64,000 nucleotides of DNA from Neobacillus nitrireducens. GTDB taxonomy: Bacteria > Bacillota > Bacilli > Bacillales > Cytobacillaceae. Shown in pieces: positions 9,358 through 17,637 of this stretch. A program made the translations under genes and the position numbers. How positions within the stretch are numbered: position 1 is the first letter of the stretch; every line of letters begins with the position of its first letter. The stretch is taken from positions 4,493,001-4,557,000 of the forward strand of contig NZ_CP133262.1 in assembly GCF_030915405.1 (NCBI RefSeq). Reading direction: 5' to 3'. Under the pieces are notes generated by a model. It saw only the letters and a program-made list of their open reading frames with translations. It ran no database searches and was not told the origin of the DNA.

Positions 9358-10650
9358 ATGTTTGTTGATCAAACGAAGATTTATGTAAAAGCTGGAGATG
9401 GCGGAAATGGTATGGTCGCATTTCGTAAGGAAAAATATATACCAAAAGGCGGCCCGGCAGGCGGAGATGGCGGTAAAGGTGCCAATGTGGTTTTTGAAGT
9501 AAATGAAGGCTTGCGCACATTAATGGATTTCCGTTATCAGCGTCATTTTAAAGCACCACGCGGCGAGCATGGCATGTCCAAAAACCAGCACGGTGCCGGT
9601 GCAAAGGATATGATTGTTAAGGTACCACCTGGAACAGTCGTGATTGATGAAAAAACGAAGGAAGTTCTTGCGGATTTAGTTGAGAATGGGCAGCAGGCTA
9701 TTATTGCTAGAGGCGGTCGTGGCGGACGAGGAAATTCCCGCTTTGCAACCCCGGCAAATCCAGCACCGGAGCTTTCTGAAAATGGTGAACCGGGACAAGA
9801 ACGTGAAGTCATTCTAGAATTGAAGCTGCTTGCTGATGTCGGCCTCGTTGGATTTCCAAGCGTTGGGAAATCGACACTCTTATCCGTTGTATCATCGGCA
9901 AGACCAAAAATCGCTGAGTACCATTTTACAACGATTGTTCCTAATCTTGGCATGGTCGAAACAGAAGATGGCAGAAGCTTTGTCATGGCAGACCTTCCAG
10001 GACTGATAGAAGGGGCAAGTGAAGGCGTTGGCCTCGGACATCAATTCTTACGTCATATTGAACGGACAAGGGTTATTGTCCATGTAATTGATATGGCTGC
10101 GATGGAAGGCAGGGACCCATATCAGGATTATCTGACGATTAACCGGGAATTAAAAGAGTATAACCTACGCTTAACAGAGCGCCCACAAGTAATTGTAGCT
10201 AATAAGATGGATATGCCTGAAGCAGAGGAAAACTTAAAGAAGTTTAAGGAGCAGCTTGAAGAAGACTATCCAATCTTCCCGATTTCAGCGGTTACAAGAA
10301 AAGGGTTGCGTGAGCTATTGTATGCTGTAGCTGATAAAATTGAGGAAACACCAGAATTTCCACTTGAACACGAAGAAGAGGAAACAACGGGTGTCCATCG
10401 TGTTCTTTATAAGCACGAAGCAGAGCCTGAAGCCTTTAGAATTACGAGAGAATCGGATGGTACTTTTGTCGTCACTGGTGAAAAGACAGATAAACTCTTT
10501 AAGATGACAGATTTCTCAAGAGAAGAATCCGTTCGCCGCTTTGCACGCCAGCTTCGTGGTCTTGGTGTCGATGAAGCATTAAGGGAAAGAGGAGCAAAAG
10601 ACGGGGACATTGTAAAGCTAATGGAGTTTGAATTTGAGTTTATTGAGTAA
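9358..10650 (+). CDS. obg: GTPase Obg (CgtA)
   Basis: Essential ribosome-associated GTPase that assists 50S assembly and stress and sporulation signalling. 430 residues: a glycine-rich N-terminal Obg fold (1-158), a G domain with G1 GFPSVGKST, switch [16 protein letters not shown] and NKMD, and a C-terminal OCT domain (about 350-430). ATG at 9358 after TGGAGGAATAAG. Length matches B. subtilis Obg (428). Confidence 0.98.
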   Translation: MFVDQTKIYVKAGDGGNGMVAFRKEKYIPKGGPAGGDGGKGANVVFEVNEGLRTLMDFRYQRHFKAPRGEHGMSKNQHGAGAKDMIVKVPPGTVVIDEKTKEVLADLVENGQQAIIARGGRGGRGNSRFATPANPAPELSENGEPGQEREVILELKLLADVGLVGFPSVGKSTLLSVVSSARPKIAEYHFTTIVPNLGMVETEDGRSFVMADLPGLIEGASEGVGLGHQFLRHIERTRVIVHVIDMAAMEGRDPYQDYLTINRELKEYNLRLTERPQVIVANKMDMPEAEENLKKFKEQLEEDYPIFPISAVTRKGLRELLYAVADKIEETPEFPLEHEEEETTGVHRVLYKHEAEPEAFRITRESDGTFVVTGEKTDKLFKMTDFSREESVRRFARQLRGLGVDEALRERGAKDGDIVKLMEFEFEFIE

Positions 10651-10690
10651 GAAGAAAAGACCCTGAAGAGATCAAGGTAGAGTGATAAAA

Positions 10691-11140
10691 ATGGAAAACA
10701 CGGATAAGAAATTTTATTTAGTGCGTGAAGATGTGTTGCCGGAAGCGATGAAAAAAACGCTGGATGTTAAGGAAATGCTTGAGCGAGGTAAGGTGGAATC
10801 CATTGCAGATGCCGTTCAACAAGCAGATTTAAGCAGAAGTGCTTTTTATAAATACAGAGATACTGTTTTTCCTTTCTCAACTATTAAAAAGGAAAAGATT
10901 ATCTCACTTTTCTTTCATTTGGAAGATCGCTCAGGCACGCTGTCAAAATTGCTCAGTGTGGTTGCAAACTCAGGCTGCAATATTGTGACTCTTCATCAAA
11001 CGATACCGTTGCAAAGCAGGGCAAATGTGACACTTTCATTAAACACTTCGAACATTACGATGGAAATAGATGAGTTACTTAAAGAACTGAGAAGGCTCGA
11101 ATTTGTAGAGAAGATAGAGGTGCTGGGAACAGGTGCGTAG
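10691..11140 (+). CDS. pheB: ACT domain protein PheB (UPF0735)
   Basis: 149-residue protein with an N-terminal helix-turn-helix-like stretch ([23 protein letters not shown] cut at about residues 35-57) and a C-terminal ACT domain (about 70-147). It is linked to pheA by position; its biochemical role in phenylalanine synthesis is not established, so regulation by amino-acid binding is inference. An in-frame GTG at 10682 sits within the AAGGTAGAGTG ribosome site, so the ATG at 10691 is preferred. It ends in ...EVLGTGA like the B. subtilis protein. Confidence 0.9.
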   Translation: MENTDKKFYLVREDVLPEAMKKTLDVKEMLERGKVESIADAVQQADLSRSAFYKYRDTVFPFSTIKKEKIISLFFHLEDRSGTLSKLLSVVANSGCNIVTLHQTIPLQSRANVTLSLNTSNITMEIDELLKELRRLEFVEKIEVLGTGA

Positions 11141-11174
11141 TTAAACTACGGCCGGTTCTCAGCTTTCTTTTTAA
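11128..11174 (+). terminator. Possible terminator or attenuator between pheB and pheA
   Basis: An imperfect hairpin (GGAACAGGTGCGTAG against CTACGGCCGGTTCT) overlaps the last codons of pheB and is followed by CTTTCTTTTT. It may reduce read-through into pheA rather than stop it. Confidence 0.45.
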
Positions 11175-11196
11175 AACAATAAGGAGTGGGGAAACA

Positions 11197-12054
11197 GTGA
11201 AGGTTGGATACTTAGGACCAAAAGGTACATTTACAGAGTTAGCGGTGAAGAAAGTTTTTCAAGGATTTGAACTTAAGCCCTATCAGACGATTCCTGCAAG
11301 TATGGATGCCATCGTTGAGAAGGAAGTGGACCTTGCAGTTGTCCCCATTGAAAATGCGCTAGAAGGTTCTGTTAATATTACACTAGATTATTTAACACAA
11401 GTTATCCAGATTCCGATTATCGGTGAAATTACCTTACCGATTAAGCAGCATTTGATGGTGCATCCTGATAATAAGGAAAATTGGCGGGAAGTAAGCAAGG
11501 TGTACAGTCACTCCCATGCAATTGCACAGTGTCATAAATTTTTACATAATCAATTAAAGGGTGTGCCGGTTGATAGTGTGTCTTCAACGGCGGCCGCAGC
11601 ACAGATGGTCATGGAACAGCCTGAATTAATGTCTGCCGCGATTGCCAATGAATTGGCCGCGAAAGAATATGGCCTGTCGATTGTGCAAAGAAATATCCAT
11701 GATTTCGACTATAATCACACGCGATTTGTGGTACTAACCGAAGAGAATTTTGATTTCCAAACCTTGAGTGGTTCATCCCATTACAAAACGACGCTCATGG
11801 TGACATTGCCTGAGGATGATCATGCGGGAGCACTTCATCAGGTGTTATCTGCGTTTGCCTGGAGAAAATTAAATCTTTCAAAAATTGAGTCAAGGCCAAT
11901 GAAAACGGGAATTGGCAATTATTTCTTCATTATAGATATCGAAATGAAGTTGGATGAGGTTTTAATACCTGGAGCAATCGCTGAGCTAGAGGCATTAGGT
12001 TGTGGTGTCAAATTACTTGGAAGCTATCCTGCGAAGAAAGTGGAATTGGATTAA
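11197..12054 (+). CDS. pheA: Prephenate dehydratase
   Basis: Converts prephenate to phenylpyruvate in phenylalanine synthesis. 285 residues: a PDT catalytic domain (1-180, starting VGYLGPKGTFTE, with the TRF motif in NHTRFVVL) and a C-terminal ACT domain (about 200-280) with the phenylalanine-binding ESRPMKTGIGNY motif, so feedback inhibition is expected. No chorismate mutase fusion. GTG start at 11197 after AAGGAGTGGGG. Confidence 0.97.
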   Translation: MKVGYLGPKGTFTELAVKKVFQGFELKPYQTIPASMDAIVEKEVDLAVVPIENALEGSVNITLDYLTQVIQIPIIGEITLPIKQHLMVHPDNKENWREVSKVYSHSHAIAQCHKFLHNQLKGVPVDSVSSTAAAAQMVMEQPELMSAAIANELAAKEYGLSIVQRNIHDFDYNHTRFVVLTEENFDFQTLSGSSHYKTTLMVTLPEDDHAGALHQVLSAFAWRKLNLSKIESRPMKTGIGNYFFIIDIEMKLDEVLIPGAIAELEALGCGVKLLGSYPAKKVELD

Positions 12055-12090
12055 CAAAAGGACCCGAGACTTGCACGGGTCCTTTTGTTA
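12055..12090. terminator. Bidirectional terminator between pheA and niaR
   Basis: 12-bp perfect stem CAAAAGGACCCG/CGGGTCCTTTTG around a 9-base loop, U-rich on both strands. It serves pheA on the plus strand and nifS-niaR on the minus strand. Confidence 0.88.
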
Positions 12091-12129
12091 ATGTCTAGTT
12101 CCACCGCCAATTATGGCACGGAGCATTTT

Positions 12130-12669
12130 TTAGGATTCAATCATAAAACCCTCAGCTTTAAGGGCAGCTTCCGCTTTGTCTAAGACTTGGGTGCTAGCTG
12201 CTGAAATGGTATGGAGGTGGATTCCCTCTGTTAACTCAGATAATAGGGAAGCTCCGGTCTTTTGTATGTTTTCTATGAATTGTTTAACCTCTTGGCGATT
12301 GGAAACCATAATCGATGCAGTCAAATCTCCGTAGACTCTATGTTCAATCCTTACATCTTTCACTAGCACACCATGGTCCACTAATAAATTAAGCTCTTTT
12401 TCTGTATCTTCCGGCAAATGTTTGCATGCAATCGTTCGTTCAAAGGAATTAGTGCCGGAGTTTTGCTTTAAATAAATATAACCTTGGCTGGTGGCAATAA
12501 TCGGTTCATTTTTTGCCTTTAGAAGAGTAATATCCCCAACAATCACCTGTCTGCTTACATTGGTTCGATTGGCAAGTTCACTTCCTGTCAGCGGGACAGG
12601 GCTATCTTTTAACTGTTGTAAAATTAATGACCTCCTTTCCTCTCCCAATATTTTTTTTTGCTCGATCAT
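12130..12669 (-). CDS. niaR: Niacin-responsive transcriptional repressor NiaR
   Basis: Repressor of NAD synthesis genes that uses nicotinic acid as co-repressor (YrxA in B. subtilis). 179 residues: an N-terminal HTH_11 winged helix (about 8-65, GSELANRTNVSRQVIVGDI) and a C-terminal 3H domain with conserved histidines (HLPED, RIEHRVYGDL, GIHLHTI) expected to bind metal and niacin. Second gene of a minus-strand pair with nifS, divergent from nadBCA, its likely target. Confidence 0.93.
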   Translation of the reverse strand: MIEQKKILGEERRSLILQQLKDSPVPLTGSELANRTNVSRQVIVGDITLLKAKNEPIIATSQGYIYLKQNSGTNSFERTIACKHLPEDTEKELNLLVDHGVLVKDVRIEHRVYGDLTASIMVSNRQEVKQFIENIQKTGASLLSELTEGIHLHTISAASTQVLDKAEAALKAEGFMIES

Positions 12670-12724
12670 AAAATTCCTCCTATTTCTATTTGCTGTTTAC
12701 CTATTTTAGCATAGTTTAAATTTT

Positions 12725-13873
12725 TTATATAACGGAAACTGCCTTGAATGCATTCACGATTTTAACCATACTTTCCCCGAGCTCGATCACATCCTCCAGA
12801 CTAGTGGAATGGCCAAATGAGATCCGGATAAACTCTTTTGCTTCTCCAGCAGTTAATCCTAGGGCTTGCGTCACTTTGGCAGGGGACTGTAACCCCAGCT
12901 GACAGGCACTTCCGGTGGATATTGCAAACCCTAATCGATTGCATTCCAGCATCATCCATTGACCTTCAATTCCAGTTATCCCAAGCCCGATAATACTATT
13001 GAGCTGCGAACCATCGTCATCTTGATAAATCTTCACTTGTTCTTTTATGGGCTCAAGTGTATCAATAAAGGTTTTCCGCAATAATTGATCCTTACTATTT
13101 TCCACTAGGATTCTTCCGGTTATTTTCTGGGCAGCTACCGTCATGGATGCTATCGCAGGGACATTTACTGTGCCTGGGCGGAATCCTTTTTCATGAGAGC
13201 TTCCTGGAAAAAACGGTTGCCATTTAAGTTGAGGATTGACATAGACGCCCCCAATTCCTTTTGGTCCATAGATTTTATGACCGGAAAAAGAAAAACTACT
13301 AACCAATGGAGCAACAGGTTTTAGATCTATTTTTCCAAAAGACTGCACAAAATCGCTGTGCAGGTGAATATTGTTGTCCATACAAATTTTTGCAATTTCA
13401 CTGATTGGCTGAATCGTCCCAATCTCAGAATTAACATGCTGCAGTATCATTAATATCGTTTCTGATTTAATCGATCTTTCGAGCTGTTCAAGATTGATCA
13501 AACCAGTTGAATCGAAAGGAAGCCGTGTGATTTCATATCCAGCTTCCTTTAGCCTGTTTAGGGCACCGTGGACGGAGGAATGCTCCGCCATTCCTGCAAT
13601 AATATGGTTCCCTGCCTTTTTAGGTGAGGACAAAAGTGCTTCAATCGCTAAGAAATTCCCTTCAGACCCACCGCTTGTGAAAAAAAGGCCATTTTTATCG
13701 ATGCCAATTAGATTCGCTAATTCTTCCCGGCAGTTTTCAAGCAAGGCAGCAGATTGACCGCCAATATCATGGAGGCTGCTGGCATTCCCAAAGTATTCAG
13801 TCGCAACTTTCACATACACTTCTGCTGCTTCAGGGTCTAATGGAGTAGTCGCTGCATAATCAAAATATTTCAT
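12725..13873 (-). CDS. nifS: NifS-type cysteine desulfurase for NAD biosynthesis
   Basis: PLP-dependent cysteine desulfurase thought to supply sulfur for the NadA iron-sulfur cluster. 382 residues: starts MKYFDYAATTPLDPEA, PLP lysine in FSGHKIYGPKG (about residue 200), and active-site cysteine in STGSACQLG (about residue 325). ATG at 13873 with a GGAGGTG site. It lies divergent from nadB. Distinct from the second desulfurase, iscS, at 49 kb, which pairs with mnmA. Confidence 0.94.
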   Translation of the reverse strand: MKYFDYAATTPLDPEAAEVYVKVATEYFGNASSLHDIGGQSAALLENCREELANLIGIDKNGLFFTSGGSEGNFLAIEALLSSPKKAGNHIIAGMAEHSSVHGALNRLKEAGYEITRLPFDSTGLINLEQLERSIKSETILMILQHVNSEIGTIQPISEIAKICMDNNIHLHSDFVQSFGKIDLKPVAPLVSSFSFSGHKIYGPKGIGGVYVNPQLKWQPFFPGSSHEKGFRPGTVNVPAIASMTVAAQKITGRILVENSKDQLLRKTFIDTLEPIKEQVKIYQDDDGSQLNSIIGLGITGIEGQWMMLECNRLGFAISTGSACQLGLQSPAKVTQALGLTAGEAKEFIRISFGHSTSLEDVIELGESMVKIVNAFKAVSVI

Positions 13874-13940
13874 TCCACACCTCCCATTCTACTTTTCTAT
13901 AAAAATACTTGTTTTTAGTTTAAATCTATGTAAATATATA

Positions 13941-13970
13941 TGTCAAGACACCTGTTATGTCAGGAGGATC
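13941..13970. promoter_or_regulatory. Putative NiaR operator in the nifS-nadB intergenic region
   Basis: The 100-base divergent region holds the partial palindrome ACACCTG-N6-CAGGAGG next to TGTCAAGACA, just before the nadB start. The site is inferred from position and symmetry; I could not confirm the NiaR consensus. The right half also serves as the nadB ribosome site. Confidence 0.4.
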
Positions 13971-13975
13971 GCTTG

Positions 13976-15559
13976 ATGACAAATGATGATGTATTAATTA
14001 TTGGCAGTGGGATCGCAGCCTTACAGCTGGCTACTCAATTAACTGATGATGTAAATGTGAGGATTCTCACAAAGGAAAAATTAAGAACGGCTAATTCGTA
14101 TCTTGCCCAAGGTGGGATTGCAACCGCGTTGGGTGCAAATGACCATCCTTCTAAACATATTGTCGATACACTAGAAGCAGGCAGATTTCACAACAATCCA
14201 GATGCAGTTCAGCAAATTATCCATGCTGCGCCTGATCTTATTCAGAGGATTGCTCAACAAGGTGATATCTTTGATAAAGATCAAGAAGGGGAATTGTACC
14301 TTGGTATGGAGGGGGCTCACAGTGAAAAGAGAATTGTTCATGGCGGCGGCGATGCCACTGGCAAAAACGTCATGGAGTTTCTGATCAGTCAGCTCGAGCA
14401 AAAGATAAATATTACGGTCGAAGAGGATGTCTTTGTCTATGAATTACTCCTAAATAACGACCAGAAGCGTTGTATCGGAGTTAAAGCTAAAGTATCAACT
14501 GGTGCGATTCAAAGATTTTACGGCAAACATGTCATTATCGCTACCGGTGGGTGTGGACAATTATATACTTACACTTCAAATGCTCCTACGGTTAGCGGCG
14601 ATGGGATTGCGATGGCTTATTTAGCCGGTGCTGATATCGTTGATATGGAGTTTATCCAATTTCACCCGACGCTGTTATATATAAACGGTGAAACGAAGGG
14701 GTTAATTTCGGAAGCAGTAAGGGGAGAAGGGGCCACACTGGTTACGGAAGACGGGACTCAAATCATGGAGGGTGTTCACCCCTTAAAAGACCTTGGCCCT
14801 AGACATGTGGTTTCGCAAAGAATCTATGAATTTCTTAAAAAAGGCAAACAGGTTTATTTAGATATAAGCACTATCAAAGAGTTTAGAAAACGATTTCCTT
14901 CGATTACTTCTATTTGTAAGGACAACGGAATCCAAATCTCCGATGGGAAAATTCCAGTTGCACCTGGAAGTCATTTTTTAATGGGAGGAATTAAAACAGA
15001 TTTACTTGGGCGTTCGTCGCTGGATGGACTTTATGCCATCGGAGAAGCCGCCTGCACGGGCTTGCACGGTGCGAATCGTTTGGCTAGTAATTCCTTATTA
15101 GAAGGATTATTTCAAGGGGAGAAATTGTCGCAATGGATCAATGAGGCAAGTAAAGAACCACTGGTTTTAGCTCAAGATTATTTTTATCCACTGCAAAAGG
15201 AAGAGAAATTTAATTTACCAGCTATTGAAAAAATTAAGGACTTAATGATGGAACGGGTTGGAATTGTTCGCAATAAGGTGAATTTGAAAAAGCAACAAGC
15301 TTGGTTAGAGCAATATCAGGCAAAAAATATTCATTTAGATACATGTTCTACTCTAGACATGACCAAGGTTTTTATGCTAATCACTGCTAGTCTAATCACA
15401 GAATCTGCATTCATTCGGACAGAGAGCCGGGGCGGTCACTTCAGAATTGATTTTTCAAAAGAGGAAGATAACCGTTGGTTAAGGAAGTCAATCATTCATA
15501 ACTATAAACAGGGAATGGAGAAGTCCGATGAACAAATTGAAACTGCGCTCGCAACTTGA
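13976..15559 (+). CDS. nadB: L-aspartate oxidase
   Basis: FAD enzyme oxidising L-aspartate to iminoaspartate, the first step of de novo NAD synthesis. 527 residues: an N-terminal dinucleotide fold DVLIIGSGIAALQLA, substrate-loop motifs ANSYLAQGGIA and EFIQFHPT, and GLHGANRLASNSLLEG near 365-380. The frame extends upstream to 13940, but the ATG at 13976, 8 bases after CAGGAGG, is preferred. The 3' end overlaps nadC by 32 bases. Confidence 0.96.
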   Translation: MTNDDVLIIGSGIAALQLATQLTDDVNVRILTKEKLRTANSYLAQGGIATALGANDHPSKHIVDTLEAGRFHNNPDAVQQIIHAAPDLIQRIAQQGDIFDKDQEGELYLGMEGAHSEKRIVHGGGDATGKNVMEFLISQLEQKINITVEEDVFVYELLLNNDQKRCIGVKAKVSTGAIQRFYGKHVIIATGGCGQLYTYTSNAPTVSGDGIAMAYLAGADIVDMEFIQFHPTLLYINGETKGLISEAVRGEGATLVTEDGTQIMEGVHPLKDLGPRHVVSQRIYEFLKKGKQVYLDISTIKEFRKRFPSITSICKDNGIQISDGKIPVAPGSHFLMGGIKTDLLGRSSLDGLYAIGEAACTGLHGANRLASNSLLEGLFQGEKLSQWINEASKEPLVLAQDYFYPLQKEEKFNLPAIEKIKDLMMERVGIVRNKVNLKKQQAWLEQYQAKNIHLDTCSTLDMTKVFMLITASLITESAFIRTESRGGHFRIDFSKEEDNRWLRKSIIHNYKQGMEKSDEQIETALAT

Positions 15560-16376
15560 GAAATTTTTTATTGAAGATATTGGGGAACAGGATATAACCA
15601 CCGATTTAATCTTTGCAGACGATACCAATGGGGAAATTGTTTTTCTTGCAAAAGATGAAGGTGTTTTTTGTGGCGAGGAAATTATCAAAACTGGGTTTCA
15701 CCTCTTAAATAACGGCCTAACCATTCGAGTGTTTGTGAAGGATGGCGAAGAAATTAAATATGGTGATACGCTTGCTCGTGTCTCTGGGAAAATAGCCGAT
15801 TTATTAAAAGGAGAACGAGTTATCCTCAATCTAGTTCAACGGATGAGCGGGATTGCCACGCTAACACGAAAAACAGTTACCACCCTTGATAGTGGTCATA
15901 CGAAAATTTGTGATACACGGAAAACAACGCCCGGACTCCGAATGCTTGAAAAATATGCGGTTCGCTGCGGTGGCGGTTATAATCACCGGTTTGGATTATA
16001 TGATGGAGTCATGATTAAAGATAACCACATTTCCTTTGCCGGTTCGATTACCAAGGCCGTAGACGCCATTCGCAAAAATGCCGGCCATATGGTGAAAGTA
16101 GAAGTGGAGGCGGAGACGGAAGCACAGGTGATTGAAGCTGTTGATGCAGGAGTGGATATTATCATGTTTGATAATCGTACCCCAGATGAAATTAAGGAAT
16201 TGATTCAATTAGTTCCAGCTCACATCATTACCGAGGCCTCAGGTGGAATTCAATTAGCCAATATTGGGGATTTTCGCGATACAGGTGTGGATTACATCTC
16301 ACTAGGGTACTTAACACATTCATATAAAGCCCTCGATATCAGTGTAAAAGTACTTTGGGAAAAGGGAGATGCGTAA
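15528..16376 (+). CDS. nadC: Nicotinate-nucleotide pyrophosphorylase (carboxylating)
   Basis: Quinolinate phosphoribosyltransferase forming nicotinate mononucleotide. 282 residues with [12 protein letters not shown] at the N-terminus, the [10 protein letters not shown] substrate motif (about residues 130-140), KDNHI, and the C-terminal barrel ending SLGYLTHS. Starts at ATG 15528 within nadB and ends just before nadA, so the three nad genes are one operon. Confidence 0.97.
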   Translation: MNKLKLRSQLEKFFIEDIGEQDITTDLIFADDTNGEIVFLAKDEGVFCGEEIIKTGFHLLNNGLTIRVFVKDGEEIKYGDTLARVSGKIADLLKGERVILNLVQRMSGIATLTRKTVTTLDSGHTKICDTRKTTPGLRMLEKYAVRCGGGYNHRFGLYDGVMIKDNHISFAGSITKAVDAIRKNAGHMVKVEVEAETEAQVIEAVDAGVDIIMFDNRTPDEIKELIQLVPAHIITEASGGIQLANIGDFRDTGVDYISLGYLTHSYKALDISVKVLWEKGDA

Positions 16377-16377
16377 A

Positions 16378-17475
16378 ATGAATATCTTGGCCTCTATACA
16401 AAAAAATAGGATGATTCCTGAAAAATATAAACAAATGACGAGAGAAGAACTCGAAAACCGTGTGATTGAGGTAAAGAAACAGTTGGGTTCACGCCTGTTT
16501 ATTCCAGGACATCACTATCAAAAAGACGAAGTGGTTCAGTTTGCAGATGCCACAGGTGATTCCTTACAGCTGGCACAATTATCAGCTGAAAATAAAGAAG
16601 CAGAATTTATTGTCTTCTGTGGTGTTCATTTTATGGCGGAAACTGCAGATATTTTAACAAGTGACCAGCAAAAGGTCATCTTACCTGATATGCGTGCCGG
16701 CTGTTCAATGGCTGATATGGCAGATATACAGCAAACCGAAAGAGCGTGGGAAACGCTCGGAGGGATATTTGGAGACACGATTCTCCCTTTAACCTATGTC
16801 AATTCAACCGCAGCAATTAAATCATTTGTCGGTGCACATGGCGGGGCAACGGTCACTTCATCTAATGCAGAGAAGATGGTGAAGTGGGCATTTGAAATAA
16901 AGGAACGAATTCTATTTTTGCCAGATCAGCATTTAGGTCGAAATACGGCCGTTGAACTAGGTATAGGCTTAGACGAAATGGCTGTTTGGAACCCAATAAA
17001 TCATGAGCTCGAATACGAAGGTGATTTTTCGAAAATAAAAGTCATTCTTTGGAAAGGTCATTGTTCCGTTCATGAAAATTTTACTGTTCAAAATGTAATT
17101 GATACACGCTATAAATATCCAAAAATGAATATCATCGTCCATCCGGAATGCCGTCGTGAAGTAGTGGAATTGGCAGATATGGCAGGGTCAACGAGTTATA
17201 TTATTAACGCCATTGAAAAGGCTCAGCCTGGCTCGGCATGGGCGATTGGAACAGAGATGAATCTGGTCAACCGCTTAATTCAAAATCATCCGGATAAAAA
17301 GATTATCTCATTAAATCCGCATATGTGTCCGTGTTTAACCATGAACAGAATTGACCTGCCGCATTTAGTTTGGAGCCTCGATACGTTAGCGGAGACAAAT
17401 AATATGATCAATGTAAGTCCAGAAATAGCTAAAAATGCGAAATTGGCGCTGGATCGGATGTTAATACATTCTTAA
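16378..17475 (+). CDS. nadA: Quinolinate synthase NadA
   Basis: Iron-sulfur enzyme condensing iminoaspartate with dihydroxyacetone phosphate to quinolinate. 365 residues. Cysteines in [26 protein letters not shown] and HMCPCLTM include the cluster ligands. An upstream in-frame ATG at 16369 is too close to the AAAGGGAG site; the ATG at 16378, just after the nadC stop, gives [12 protein letters not shown] and the usual family length. A terminator follows. Confidence 0.96.
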   Translation: MNILASIQKNRMIPEKYKQMTREELENRVIEVKKQLGSRLFIPGHHYQKDEVVQFADATGDSLQLAQLSAENKEAEFIVFCGVHFMAETADILTSDQQKVILPDMRAGCSMADMADIQQTERAWETLGGIFGDTILPLTYVNSTAAIKSFVGAHGGATVTSSNAEKMVKWAFEIKERILFLPDQHLGRNTAVELGIGLDEMAVWNPINHELEYEGDFSKIKVILWKGHCSVHENFTVQNVIDTRYKYPKMNIIVHPECRREVVELADMAGSTSYIINAIEKAQPGSAWAIGTEMNLVNRLIQNHPDKKIISLNPHMCPCLTMNRIDLPHLVWSLDTLAETNNMINVSPEIAKNAKLALDRMLIHS

Positions 17476-17485
17476 ATAACTGTTA

Positions 17486-17520
17486 AAAAAGATGCAATTT
17501 TCCTGATTGCATCTTTTTAT
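17486..17520 (+). terminator. Terminator after nadA
   Basis: Stem AAAAAGATGCAA/TTGCATCTTTTT with a 9-base loop and a T-rich tail. Confidence 0.88.
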
Positions 17521-17533
17521 ATTTTAGGGGAGA

Positions 17534-17563
17534 TTCATATTCTTTTGAAAAAAAGCATAAGTT
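17534..17563 (+). promoter_or_regulatory. Sigma-E-like promoter of safA
   Basis: TTCATATT (17534-17541), 14-base spacer, CATAAGTT (17556-17563). Close to the sigma-E pattern (ATATT-N14-CATAnnnT), about 75 bases before the safA start. Mother-cell expression of SafA is known in B. subtilis. Confidence 0.55.
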
Positions 17564-17597
17564 TTTGTGAAGAAGGATAGCACTTTGCCCATTTTCA

Positions 17598-17606
17598 CAT
17601 AGACTA
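17598..17606 (+). promoter_or_regulatory. Possible sigma-K -10 element of safA
   Basis: CATAGACTA matches CATAnnnTA, the sigma-K -10 pattern, 32 bases before the safA start. The short AC expected at -35 is not well placed, so this is weak. Confidence 0.3.
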
Positions 17607-17637
17607 TATGGACTTATGCATAGGAGGGGAAATCAGA

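Noticed and set aside
9543..9986. Minus-strand 147-codon frame in obg
   Set aside because: Antisense shadow of the glycine-rich Obg domain.
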